Positions 1-5,429 of a DNA stretch of 7,114 nucleotides are shown in pieces. The DNA lies in contig DRJJ01000288.1 in NCBI GenBank assembly GCA_011052255.1, forward strand, positions 1-7,114. Reading direction: 5' to 3'. The notes beneath the pieces were generated by a model. It worked only from the letters and a program-made list of their open reading frames with translations, was not told the DNA's origin and ran no database searches. The translations under genes were made by a program, and so were the position numbers. Each line of letters opens with the position of its first letter. Within the stretch, counting starts at the first letter, position 1. The DNA comes from Gammaproteobacteria bacterium (lineage in GTDB: Bacteria; Pseudomonadota; Gammaproteobacteria; DRJJ01).

Positions 1-458
1 AGCAATACATTCAGTCGCTTACTTTCCGGCACAAACACCGGCGAGCGCAGGTACTCCTTAACCCTGAAGCGTTCAGTACTGTCTTCTGCATAGGCGCGCA
101 GCAGATCTTTTGCTAGCAGAATACCAATCACCTCATCACGGCTGTCACCGATTACCGGAAAACGCGAATGGCCGGAACTGATGATCGCCGGTAGCATCTC
201 GTCGGGTTTCGCATCCCGCTGCAGTACCACCATACGGGAACGCGGCACCATGATGTCGCGCACCTGCATTTCGGATACCTGCAGCACGCCTTCGATCATG
301 CTTAGCGCATCGGCACCAAATAGACCACGATGCTGCGCATCACGTAGCAGGGTGAGTAATTCTCCCCGGTCCCGGGGGTCGCCTTGCAAGACCTGACTCA
401 ATCGATCCAGCCAGCTACGGTTCCCGGAACCGTTGGTACTATGTTCGTCGTCACTCAT
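1..458 (-). CDS. corC: CorC/YbeX, CBS-domain protein linked to Mg/Co efflux (N-terminal part)
   Basis: This is the first 152 codons of a CorC (YbeX) homologue; the gene continues past the left edge. It begins MSDDEHSTNGSGNRSWLDRL and continues with QGDPRDRGELL, IEGVLQVSEMQVRDIMVPRS, GHSRFPVIGD and FVPESKR. These are hallmarks of the CorC N-terminal region and its first CBS domain (about residues 65-130), which binds adenine nucleotides. The family is cytoplasmic, is linked genetically to magnesium and cobalt efflux, and in E. coli YbeX has also been tied to ribosome metabolism. The C-terminal CorC/HlyC transporter-associated domain would lie outside the window. The start is the only ATG before the conserved region. 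An AAGGAG lies 14 nt upstream, which is a rather long spacing. It is the fourth gene of the miaB-ybeZ-ybeY-corC order, which supports the assignment. Confidence 0.93.
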   Translation of the reverse strand, partial: MSDDEHSTNGSGNRSWLDRLSQVLQGDPRDRGELLTLLRDAQHRGLFGADALSMIEGVLQVSEMQVRDIMVPRSRMVVLQRDAKPDEMLPAIISSGHSRFPVIGDSRDEVIGILLAKDLLRAYAEDSTERFRVKEYLRSPVFVPESKRLNVL

Positions 459-472
459 ATGGGGGTTGTTAT

Positions 473-478
473 CTCCTT
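473..478 (-). promoter_or_regulatory. Shine-Dalgarno of corC
   Basis: AAGGAG on the minus strand, 14 nt before the corC ATG. The motif is strong but the spacing is longer than the usual 5-9 nt. No closer candidate is visible, because the intervening bases are mostly A and C. Confidence 0.5.
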
Positions 479-487
479 GTTGCTTAC

Positions 488-528
488 GGGATATTATCTA
501 TGATAATCCCCTCTCCCCCAGGGAGAAG
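488..528 (-). other. Two adjacent intercistronic hairpins between ybeY and corC
   Basis: Read on the minus strand, the first hairpin (528-510) has an 8-bp stem, CTTCTCCC against GGGAGAGG with one G-U pair, around the loop TGG. The second (510-488) pairs GGGATTATC with GATAATATCCC around ATA, with a two-base bulge. Neither is followed by a run of T on the minus strand, so they do not look like simple intrinsic terminators. They may stabilise or separate the ybeY and corC parts of a shared mRNA; that role is inference. Confidence 0.5.
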
Positions 529-570
529 GAACTAAAAGGTTTTTACGCTATCTTCCACCAGGTATTTAAT

Positions 571-1053
571 TCATGCCGATGCCTGCGATTCACTTTCATA
601 CGGTGGCGCAAAACCCAGTCCGGTAATAATTTTCGTTTCCAGCGCTTCCATTTCATTGGCCTGAACATCATTCTGATGATCGTAACCACACAAATGCAAT
701 GCACCGTGTATCAATATATGTGCCCAGTGTGCCTCAATATTTTTACTCTGCTGTATGGCTTCACTGGCTACAACCGGGGCACAGATTACCAGATCACCCA
801 GCAATATACGTTCCATATCTGGCTGCACGACTGCAGGCACTTCAAACGGGAAAGACAGCACATTTGTCGGTTTATCCATCTCGCGATATTGCAGATTCAG
901 ATCGTGGCTTTCCTGTTCGTCTACAATGCGCACCACCACCTCCGCATCCGGATGCCTGTCTTGCAACGCAGCATCCAGCCAGCGCTGCATAGCCTCACGC
1001 CCAGGTATATCATCATGTTCAGACACGAGCTGTATATCAAGCAGCACGGTCAT
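571..1053 (-). CDS. ybeY: YbeY, endoribonuclease in rRNA maturation
   Basis: YbeY is a single-domain metal-dependent endoribonuclease involved in 16S rRNA 3'-end maturation and ribosome quality control in the cytoplasm. The protein is 160 residues, close to the 155 of E. coli. The family's zinc-binding signature is present as HGALHLCGYDH, with His116, His120 and His126. The conserved block DKPTNVLSFPFEVP (about 60-73), Arg57 before it, LLGDLVIC (84-91) and EMEALET (134-140) also match. About four extra residues sit in the loop after FEVP compared with E. coli. A TTG lies one codon upstream, but I chose the ATG at 1053 because it shares its first base with the TGA stop of ybeZ (TGATG), a typical translational coupling. 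No strong ribosome binding site is visible, which fits coupling. The YbeZ partner gene is directly upstream. Confidence 0.96.
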   Translation of the reverse strand: MTVLLDIQLVSEHDDIPGREAMQRWLDAALQDRHPDAEVVVRIVDEQESHDLNLQYREMDKPTNVLSFPFEVPAVVQPDMERILLGDLVICAPVVASEAIQQSKNIEAHWAHILIHGALHLCGYDHQNDVQANEMEALETKIITGLGFAPPYESESQASA

Positions 1054-2030
1054 CAACTTTTATCCGACTGTTTGTCATGCTGTTCGTACGCACTAACGAT
1101 ACGCTGCACCAAAGGATGACGCACCACATCTTTGGCCGTAAAAAAAGTAAAGCTGATATCGTCAATCGGCTGCAGTACATCAATCACATGGCGCAAACCG
1201 GATTGCTGACTGGACGGCAAATCCACCTGGGTAATATCTCCGGTCACCACGGTAGTGGAACCAAAGCCTATACGGGTTAAAAACATTTTCATTTGTTCGC
1301 GCGTAGTATTCTGGGCTTCATCCAGAATAATAAACGACTCATTCAAAGTACGCCCACGCATATAGGCCAATGGCGCTACTTCAATAATATTTTGTTCAAT
1401 CAGTTTACTGACCCGGTCAAAGCCAAGCATTTCATACAACGCATCGAACAAGGGTCTTAAATAAGGATCAATCTTCTGAGCCAGATCACCCGGCAAAAAC
1501 CCGAGTCGCTCACCGGCCTCCACCGCCGGACGAACCAGAATAATACGTCTTACCCTGTCCTGCTCCAGCGCAGCCACCGCACAGGCTACGGCAAGGTAGG
1601 TTTTACCGGTACCGGCCGGGCCAATACCAAAACTCAGGTCACCTTGCAGAATCTGGCACAGATATTTTATCTGGTTATCACCACGGCCGCGTATTTTATG
1701 GCGCCGCAGCTCAACCACCGGGTCCTGACCATTGGCCTCCTGTTTTACCAGGCGATCAACGCCTGACTCTTGCAAATACAGGTGCACACGTTCCGGTGAT
1801 AACTGCTCCTCCAGTGTCACATCGAACAGCTCTTCCAGCAGATGCCCGGCCGCGCGCGCCGATTGCTTTTCACCGATCACCTGAAACTGGTTGCCACGGT
1901 TGTTTATTTCCACACCCAGACGTCGTTCGAGTTGACGCAGATGTTCGTCAAACTGACCACACAAATTGGCAAGACGCAGGTTGTCGTCGGGTTCGAGGGT
2001 GAGCTCGTAGGTATTTGAGAGTTCGTTCAA
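1053..2030 (-). CDS. ybeZ: YbeZ, PhoH-like ATPase
   Basis: This 325-residue protein is a PhoH-family P-loop ATPase, and its close match to E. coli YbeZ runs nearly end to end. The N-terminal part (1-110) carries the LEPDDNLRLANLCGQFDEH and QLERRLGVEIN segments. The ATPase core has Walker A GPAGTGKT at 137-144, RPAVEAGERLGFLPGD at 167-182, Walker B FIILDE at 233-238, NTTREQMKMFLTR at 241-253 and the TGD motif near 263. In bacteria YbeZ interacts with YbeY and is thought to help in RNA processing; PhoH proteins have been proposed as RNA helicases, but the exact activity is not settled. The only upstream in-frame start after a stop is the TTG at 2030. The downstream reading MNELSNTYELTLEP matches the family N-terminus, so I keep this rare start, although no clear Shine-Dalgarno precedes it. 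The stop overlaps the ybeY ATG by one base. Confidence 0.96.
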   Translation of the reverse strand: MNELSNTYELTLEPDDNLRLANLCGQFDEHLRQLERRLGVEINNRGNQFQVIGEKQSARAAGHLLEELFDVTLEEQLSPERVHLYLQESGVDRLVKQEANGQDPVVELRRHKIRGRGDNQIKYLCQILQGDLSFGIGPAGTGKTYLAVACAVAALEQDRVRRIILVRPAVEAGERLGFLPGDLAQKIDPYLRPLFDALYEMLGFDRVSKLIEQNIIEVAPLAYMRGRTLNESFIILDEAQNTTREQMKMFLTRIGFGSTTVVTGDITQVDLPSSQQSGLRHVIDVLQPIDDISFTFFTAKDVVRHPLVQRIVSAYEQHDKQSDKS

Positions 2031-2085
2031 GCTGGGCTTACAACCTCGGTTCAGCAGGCTTCAACTTCAGTATGGCCGAGACCCT

Positions 2086-2106
2086 GGCAGCCTGCAAGGC
2101 AGCCTG
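2086..2106. repeat. 9-bp direct repeat in the miaB-ybeZ gap
   Basis: GGCAGCCTG occurs twice, at 2086-2094 and 2098-2106, separated by CAA, inside the 113-bp gap between miaB and ybeZ. The gap shows no convincing intrinsic terminator and no gene. The repeat may have arisen by slippage; I see no function for it. Confidence 0.55.
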
Positions 2107-2143
2107 ACCACACACTGGGTTGCAAGCATTTTTTATCATGGAA

Positions 2144-3490
2144 TCAAGCATTTGCAGCATGGGTCTGTGAATCAAGCAACTCACCTCTAAGCGAATTCGG
2201 AAAGGCCTCGGTAATCCGCACATCCACAAACTGACCCGTTAAATCAATTGACCCGGGCAGGTTAACCACACGGTTGTTCTCACAGCGCCCGGCAATCTCG
2301 CCTTCACCCTTGCGGGCTTTACGCTCAACCAGCACCCGCTGGGTAGTACCTATCATTGACTGACTGATCGCAGCGGTCATCTGCTGGATACGTGCCTGCA
2401 ATACCGCCAGCCGTTCCTTCTTTACCGCCAGCGGTACATCGTCTGGTAAACTCGCAGCCGGCGTACCGGGGCGGGCACTATAGATAAAACTAAACGAATG
2501 ATCAAAACCCACCCGCTCAATCAAATCCATGGTCTGTTGAAAATCAGCATCAGTCTCACCGGGGAAGCCAATAATAAAATCCGATGACATGGAAATACCC
2601 GGGCGTATTTCACGCAGGCGTGCGATGGTCTGCTCATACTGTTCGACCTGATGCCCGCGTTTCATCAATGCCAGAATACGGTCAGCTCCACTCTGTACCG
2701 GCAAGTGCAAATGACTGACCAGTTCCGGTACTTCTTTATAGGCCTGAATCAGACTGTCGGTCATCTCCACCGGATGCGAAGTGGTATAGCGCAGTCGATC
2801 TATACCGTCGATCGCAGCCAGGTAGTTCAATAGCAAGGCCAGATCGGCCACATCACCATCATCGGTGCTACCACAATAGGCATTCACATTCTGCCCAAGC
2901 AGATTGATTTCACGTACACCCTGATCAGCCAGTTGCGACACCTCAGCCACAATATCGTCAAACGGACGACTGACTTCCTCACCACGGGTATAGGGCACCA
3001 CACAAAACGTACAATACTTGCTACAGCCTTCCATAATCGACACAAAGGCGGTGGCACCATCGGCACGCGGTGGCGGCAGATGGTCAAATTTTTCAATCTC
3101 CGGGAAACTGATATCAATTACGGCCGAACGCTCACGTTTTACCGTCGCCACCATTTCCGGTAACCGGTGCAGGGTCTGCGGACCAAATACCATATCTACG
3201 TAGGGCGCGCGGTCACGTATCGCAGCACCTTCCTGACTGGCGACACAACCACCCACACCAATAATCACCTCGGGACGTTTATCCTTGATAGCCTTCCACA
3301 CACCCAGTAGTGAAAACACCTTCTCCTGAGCCTTCTCACGGATCGAACAGGTATTGAGCAACAGCACATCCGCCTGCTCCGGCGTATCGGTTATCTCCAT
3401 ACCATGTGCTACATTCAGCACATCCGCCATTTTGGAGGAATCGTACTCGTTCATCTGGCAGCCAAAGGTTTTGATATACAGCTTCTGCAT
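2144..3490 (-). CDS. miaB: MiaB, tRNA-2-methylthio-N6-dimethylallyladenosine synthase
   Basis: MiaB is a radical-SAM methylthiotransferase that adds a methylthio group to i6A37 next to the anticodon of tRNAs reading UNN codons. The protein has 448 residues. The N-terminal UPF0004 domain binds an auxiliary 4Fe-4S cluster through Cys11 (FGCQMNEYDS), Cys48 (NTCSIREKAQEKV) and Cys82 (GGCVASQEG). The radical SAM CxxxCxxC motif is Cys156, Cys160 and Cys163 (EGCSKYCTFCVVPYTRG). Also visible are LLGQNVNAY (197-205), LHLPVQSG (261-268) and SSDFIIGFPGET (302-313). A TRAM-type tRNA-binding region lies at about 376-440 and ends NSLRGELL. It is about 25 residues shorter than E. coli MiaB, only at the C-terminus. 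A GTG lies one codon upstream, but the ATG at 3490 gives the usual start. It leads the conserved RNA-maturation group. Confidence 0.97.
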   Translation of the reverse strand: MQKLYIKTFGCQMNEYDSSKMADVLNVAHGMEITDTPEQADVLLLNTCSIREKAQEKVFSLLGVWKAIKDKRPEVIIGVGGCVASQEGAAIRDRAPYVDMVFGPQTLHRLPEMVATVKRERSAVIDISFPEIEKFDHLPPPRADGATAFVSIMEGCSKYCTFCVVPYTRGEEVSRPFDDIVAEVSQLADQGVREINLLGQNVNAYCGSTDDGDVADLALLLNYLAAIDGIDRLRYTTSHPVEMTDSLIQAYKEVPELVSHLHLPVQSGADRILALMKRGHQVEQYEQTIARLREIRPGISMSSDFIIGFPGETDADFQQTMDLIERVGFDHSFSFIYSARPGTPAASLPDDVPLAVKKERLAVLQARIQQMTAAISQSMIGTTQRVLVERKARKGEGEIAGRCENNRVVNLPGSIDLTGQFVDVRITEAFPNSLRGELLDSQTHAANA

Positions 3491-3523
3491 CACAGCCCAT
3501 CATTTCTACAAAGTGAACCGCGT

Positions 3524-3552
3524 AAGATACTACTTTTTCAGTGAAATTTCCA
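3524..3552 (-). promoter_or_regulatory. Possible sigma-70 promoter of miaB
   Basis: On the minus strand, TGGAAA (3552-3547) and TATCTT (3529-3524) are separated by 17 bp, each matching four of six consensus bases. This would give a 5' leader of about 30 nt before miaB. It is the best pair I could find in the 210-bp upstream region, but each box is weak. The rest of the region, up to the chaperone stop at 3701, holds no gene or convincing terminator. A GC-rich imperfect hairpin near 3660-3676 lacks a T-run. Confidence 0.3.
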
Positions 3553-3700
3553 TTTTTGAGGGCTTATGTCGGCCTTGGGCTGACCATCGATTGTCGTGTT
3601 ATTTGCATTTATATCAAATACTTGACGATTTACAGAGCGTAATACCCACTGGTTAATGTGCCCTGCGTGTGCGGGCTATCGTTTGAGTTTGAAGTTCTTT

Positions 3701-4198
3701 TTATTCTTCACTCTTTTCTTCTTTCCGAGAAATAATATACATAGGTACCTCAAATGCGGGTGAAAATCCTATTCTCGCGCATGTTGACTGAACGTACTCT
3801 CGCCAATATGGCCATACATGATAGCCCACGTTATCAACTGAGAAGGCTTTTAATTCTTCCTTCTTCAACTGCTTCTTAGTTAAATACCTTGCCTCAAAGA
3901 TACCAATGATTTCCACGATTGGACTACAGTCGTCCTTTTTACTTTCAACAAGCTCTTCAGATAACACAAGGCGCGAACCAACAGAATAAACAAAACGGTA
4001 ATCCCAAATACTCTCCCCTTTCGAATCAGTTAGTGATATCTCTTTTATCTTGGCAACAGATCTGAAACTCTGAGAGGATGTTTCGTCTCTATCTATAGTC
4101 AGAATATCAATATCATCCCTTACAAAGACTTTGCTTTCCTTTAAATTTACAGACTGAATACGGAGGCAATCTTGAGCACTCTTTAAACATTCATCCAT
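3701..4198 (-). CDS. SecB-like chaperone of a toxin-antitoxin-chaperone module
   Basis: This protein has 165 residues if started at the ATG at 4198, two bases after the antitoxin stop. The C-terminal half resembles the SecB fold: VEIIGIFEARYL (95-106), EELKAFS (114-120), a VWPYWREYV segment (128-136), then R142 and FSPAFEVPMY (145-154). The same pattern occurs in E. coli SecB (GIF, LFPYARE, a final proline-containing strand) and more closely in M. tuberculosis Rv1957 (EEL, YPYIREYV). SecB-like proteins in TAC modules are cytoplasmic holdases that bind the antitoxin tail and protect it from aggregation and proteolysis. The N-terminal half (about 10-75) is plausibly the strand-rich first part of the fold but has no motif I recognise. 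An in-frame TTG at 4240 and ATG at 4222 would extend it into the antitoxin gene. I prefer 4198 because of the coupling. It is unlikely to be the export SecB of this cell, since it is divergent and linked to a toxin. Confidence 0.72.
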   Translation of the reverse strand: MDECLKSAQDCLRIQSVNLKESKVFVRDDIDILTIDRDETSSQSFRSVAKIKEISLTDSKGESIWDYRFVYSVGSRLVLSEELVESKKDDCSPIVEIIGIFEARYLTKKQLKKEELKAFSVDNVGYHVWPYWREYVQSTCARIGFSPAFEVPMYIISRKEEKSEE

Positions 4199-4200
4199 AA

Positions 4201-4611
4201 TCAAGCAACCAAGGTCTTCCATTCCTTTCGATCTCTGCAATCAAAGATATTCTGGGAATTTTGAATTAATTCTTCAACCTTTAATTCGTCATTTTCCATT
4301 GTCCAATCAAAGGCCAAATCATCCAATATAGGTTCAACCACAATGTTAACCTTTGGTTTTACACCTAATGCAAAACATATATCAGAGAGACTTCCCAGTG
4401 TCATATTACGAGCGCCACTTAAAACCTGTGTAACATAAGAACGAGATTTTCCTAAGCGATGCGCAAGCTCTTTTTTACTAACCTCCAAATCCTCAAGTGT
4501 CAATAAAATATCTTCAGTCACGTTATATACTAATTCTTCACGTACAAATGCTCTTTCCTCTGCATTACTGAAATTTTTATTCTCAGGGTAAAACATAGAT
4601 TTAGCATTCAT
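4201..4611 (-). CDS. XRE/HigA-like HTH antitoxin with C-terminal chaperone-dependent tail
   Basis: This predicted antitoxin has 136 residues. A Cro/C1-type helix-turn-helix domain spans about 31-91. The DNA-binding helix pair is visible in VSKKELAHRLGKSRSYVTQV (44-63), followed by LSGARNMTLGSLSDICFALG (64-83). This layout is typical of HigA-type antitoxins, which both neutralise the toxin and repress their own promoter. After the HTH comes a 45-residue acidic and hydrophobic tail (about 92-136) with Trp103 and Trp131. In TAC systems such a tail (chaperone addiction domain) is bound by the SecB-like partner, and I infer the same here. The start at 4611 was chosen because GAGGAG lies 7 nt upstream. 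Longer in-frame starts at 4617 and 4668 exist, and the 4668 start would overlap the toxin gene by 68 bp. With the chosen start the overlap with the toxin gene is 11 bp. The gene is visibly AT-rich compared with miaB. Confidence 0.8.
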   Translation of the reverse strand: MNAKSMFYPENKNFSNAEERAFVREELVYNVTEDILLTLEDLEVSKKELAHRLGKSRSYVTQVLSGARNMTLGSLSDICFALGVKPKVNIVVEPILDDLAFDWTMENDELKVEELIQNSQNIFDCRDRKEWKTLVA

Positions 4612-5020
4612 CACCATTCTCCTCAATTCTTGACCAATTAGTTCTAACTCTATTGGTATCACTCTCATTAAGTTTATTTCGTTTCTTGTATATGTAATGA
4701 CTAATAAAATACGTATCTTTATGCCATTGTGACAGCCAACAGTAACCTCTTATAGGTATCCGTTTGAGAGCATTAAATTTCTTTGCATTATGCTGTCCTT
4801 TCCTTTTTGGTAAATAACCTTCTTGAGGAAAGTTCTCTTTTGTCATCCTGCCACCGTCAACTAGCCGCTGAATCTGCAGAATTATTGCAGTCGTAAATTT
4901 CTTCTGCTGTCTAGCACCCACTTTCTTCAAAGCTGCTCGATAGCTATCTATAGCTCCTTTACAGTGTATAACCGTAAATTTGGTGCCTGTATATCTATCA
5001 TTGAGTTCATCTTCTTTCAC
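4601..5020 (-). CDS. RelE/HigB-like toxin of a toxin-antitoxin-chaperone module
   Basis: This small basic protein has 139 residues and is the first gene of the cassette. Its C-terminal half reads FNALKRIPIRGYCWLSQWHK, then DTYFISHYIYKKRNKL (102-117), then VRTNWSRIEEN (125-135). The order of short strands (basic IRGY, tYFISHyiYKK) followed by a C-terminal helix is typical of RelE/HigB-superfamily toxins, which cleave mRNA at the ribosome. The N-terminal half (about 15-55) is predicted helical and lysine-rich. I cannot assign catalytic residues by eye, and the exact subfamily is uncertain. The start is a GTG just after an in-frame TAG, with no clear Shine-Dalgarno, which would keep toxin translation low. 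The stop overlaps the antitoxin start by 11 bp. Toxin-first order with a SecB-like third gene matches Rv1955-Rv1957. An alternative is a related small nuclease without toxin activity. Confidence 0.68.
   Translation of the reverse strand: MKEDELNDRYTGTKFTVIHCKGAIDSYRAALKKVGARQQKKFTTAIILQIQRLVDGGRMTKENFPQEGYLPKRKGQHNAKKFNALKRIPIRGYCWLSQWHKDTYFISHYIYKKRNKLNESDTNRVRTNWSRIEENGDEC
4619..4624 (-). promoter_or_regulatory. Shine-Dalgarno that sets the antitoxin start
   Basis: GAGGAG on the minus strand, 7 nt before the ATG at 4611 and inside the last codons of the toxin gene. It is the strongest ribosome binding site in the cassette and much better than anything before the toxin GTG. This fits antitoxin being made in excess over toxin. 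Confidence 0.65.
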
Positions 5021-5036
5021 ACTGGAACCGGACTAT

Positions 5037-5056
5037 AGTTAATATATATGTTAACT
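5037..5056. promoter_or_regulatory. Palindrome over the -10 box, candidate operator of the antitoxin
   Basis: Perfect 6-bp inverted arms AGTTAA (5037-5042) and TTAACT (5051-5056) flank an 8-bp spacer that contains the -10 element of the cassette promoter. HigA-type antitoxins usually bind palindromes at their own promoter, so this is a natural operator candidate. The location is seen in the sequence; binding is inferred. Confidence 0.5.
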
Positions 5057-5071
5057 GCAATCATTTTTCAA
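5043..5071 (-). promoter_or_regulatory. Sigma-70-type promoter of the TAC operon
   Basis: On the minus strand, TTGAAA (5071-5066) is followed after exactly 17 bp by TATATA (5048-5043), with TATATT also readable 2 bp further on. Five of six bases match consensus in the -35 and four or five in the -10. Transcription would start about 5035, leaving a very short leader before the toxin GTG at 5020. That agrees with the lack of a proper Shine-Dalgarno. Confidence 0.6.
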
Positions 5072-5429
5072 CCTAAATTTTGTATGTTTATATCATTTCG
5101 CAAGAGAAAAATTACACTATATTCTATTATTATTCAATAAGTTGTGGCCTATTTGTCTCGAATGCCACTCAAAACGGTAAAATCTCACAAAAATAGCAAT
5201 AAGTACCAGCTATATCAACAATACTTAGCCAATTAGCCAATTAGCCAATTAGCCAGGTGTCAATAAGCAAACAAACCGGCTTTGGGCGCGCCATATACCA
5301 TATTTATAGAATTTACTTAGGCACAACTTCATGCCAAGACAGATCATTCTCATACTGAATAATTTCTTGTATCACTGCCATCTAGACATTGATTTCTGAG
5401 TATCATATCGACACTTCATACACCTTTCA
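5072..5429. other. AT-rich intergenic stretch between hsdR and the TAC operon
   Basis: No gene of credible length is visible on either strand. The stretch is AT-rich apart from a short GC-rich patch around 5277-5292 that includes the palindrome GGCGCGCC. It holds the 8-bp tandem repeat at 5225-5255. A 22-codon ORF on the minus strand near 5318-5386 has no ribosome binding site and no recognisable product. I see no tRNA gene, intrinsic terminator with a T-run, or insertion-sequence end. It may be remnant or boundary DNA between two independently acquired defence units. Confidence 0.5.
5225..5255. repeat. Four tandem copies of an 8-bp unit
   Basis: TTAGCCAA is repeated head to tail at 5225, 5233, 5241 and 5249; the last copy ends in G after TTAGCCA. 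The run is about 3.9 copies with no mismatches, and lies about 205 bp upstream of the toxin start. It resembles a short VNTR prone to copy-number change. It is too short and has no spacers, so it is not a CRISPR array. Confidence 0.85.

Noticed and set aside
433..1119. Long plus-strand open frame of 228 codons
   Set aside because: It lies antisense to ybeY and the corC start, is rich in Cys, His and Arg with no family resemblance, and is explained as a shadow of ybeY codon use.
2038..2229. Minus-strand frame of 63 codons overlapping the end of miaB
   Set aside because: It is an out-of-frame reading of the miaB 3' end and the gap; there is no ribosome binding site or recognisable domain.
3660..3676. 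GC-rich hairpin after the chaperone gene as a terminator
   Set aside because: The stem is only about four pairs plus an interrupted inner pair, and no T-run follows on the minus strand.
5225..5255. CRISPR-like repeat
   Set aside because: The 8-bp units are directly adjacent with no spacers, and no cas gene is present.
5318..5386. 22-codon minus-strand ORF between hsdR and the TAC operon
   Set aside because: It follows an in-frame stop directly, has no Shine-Dalgarno, and its product matches nothing I know.
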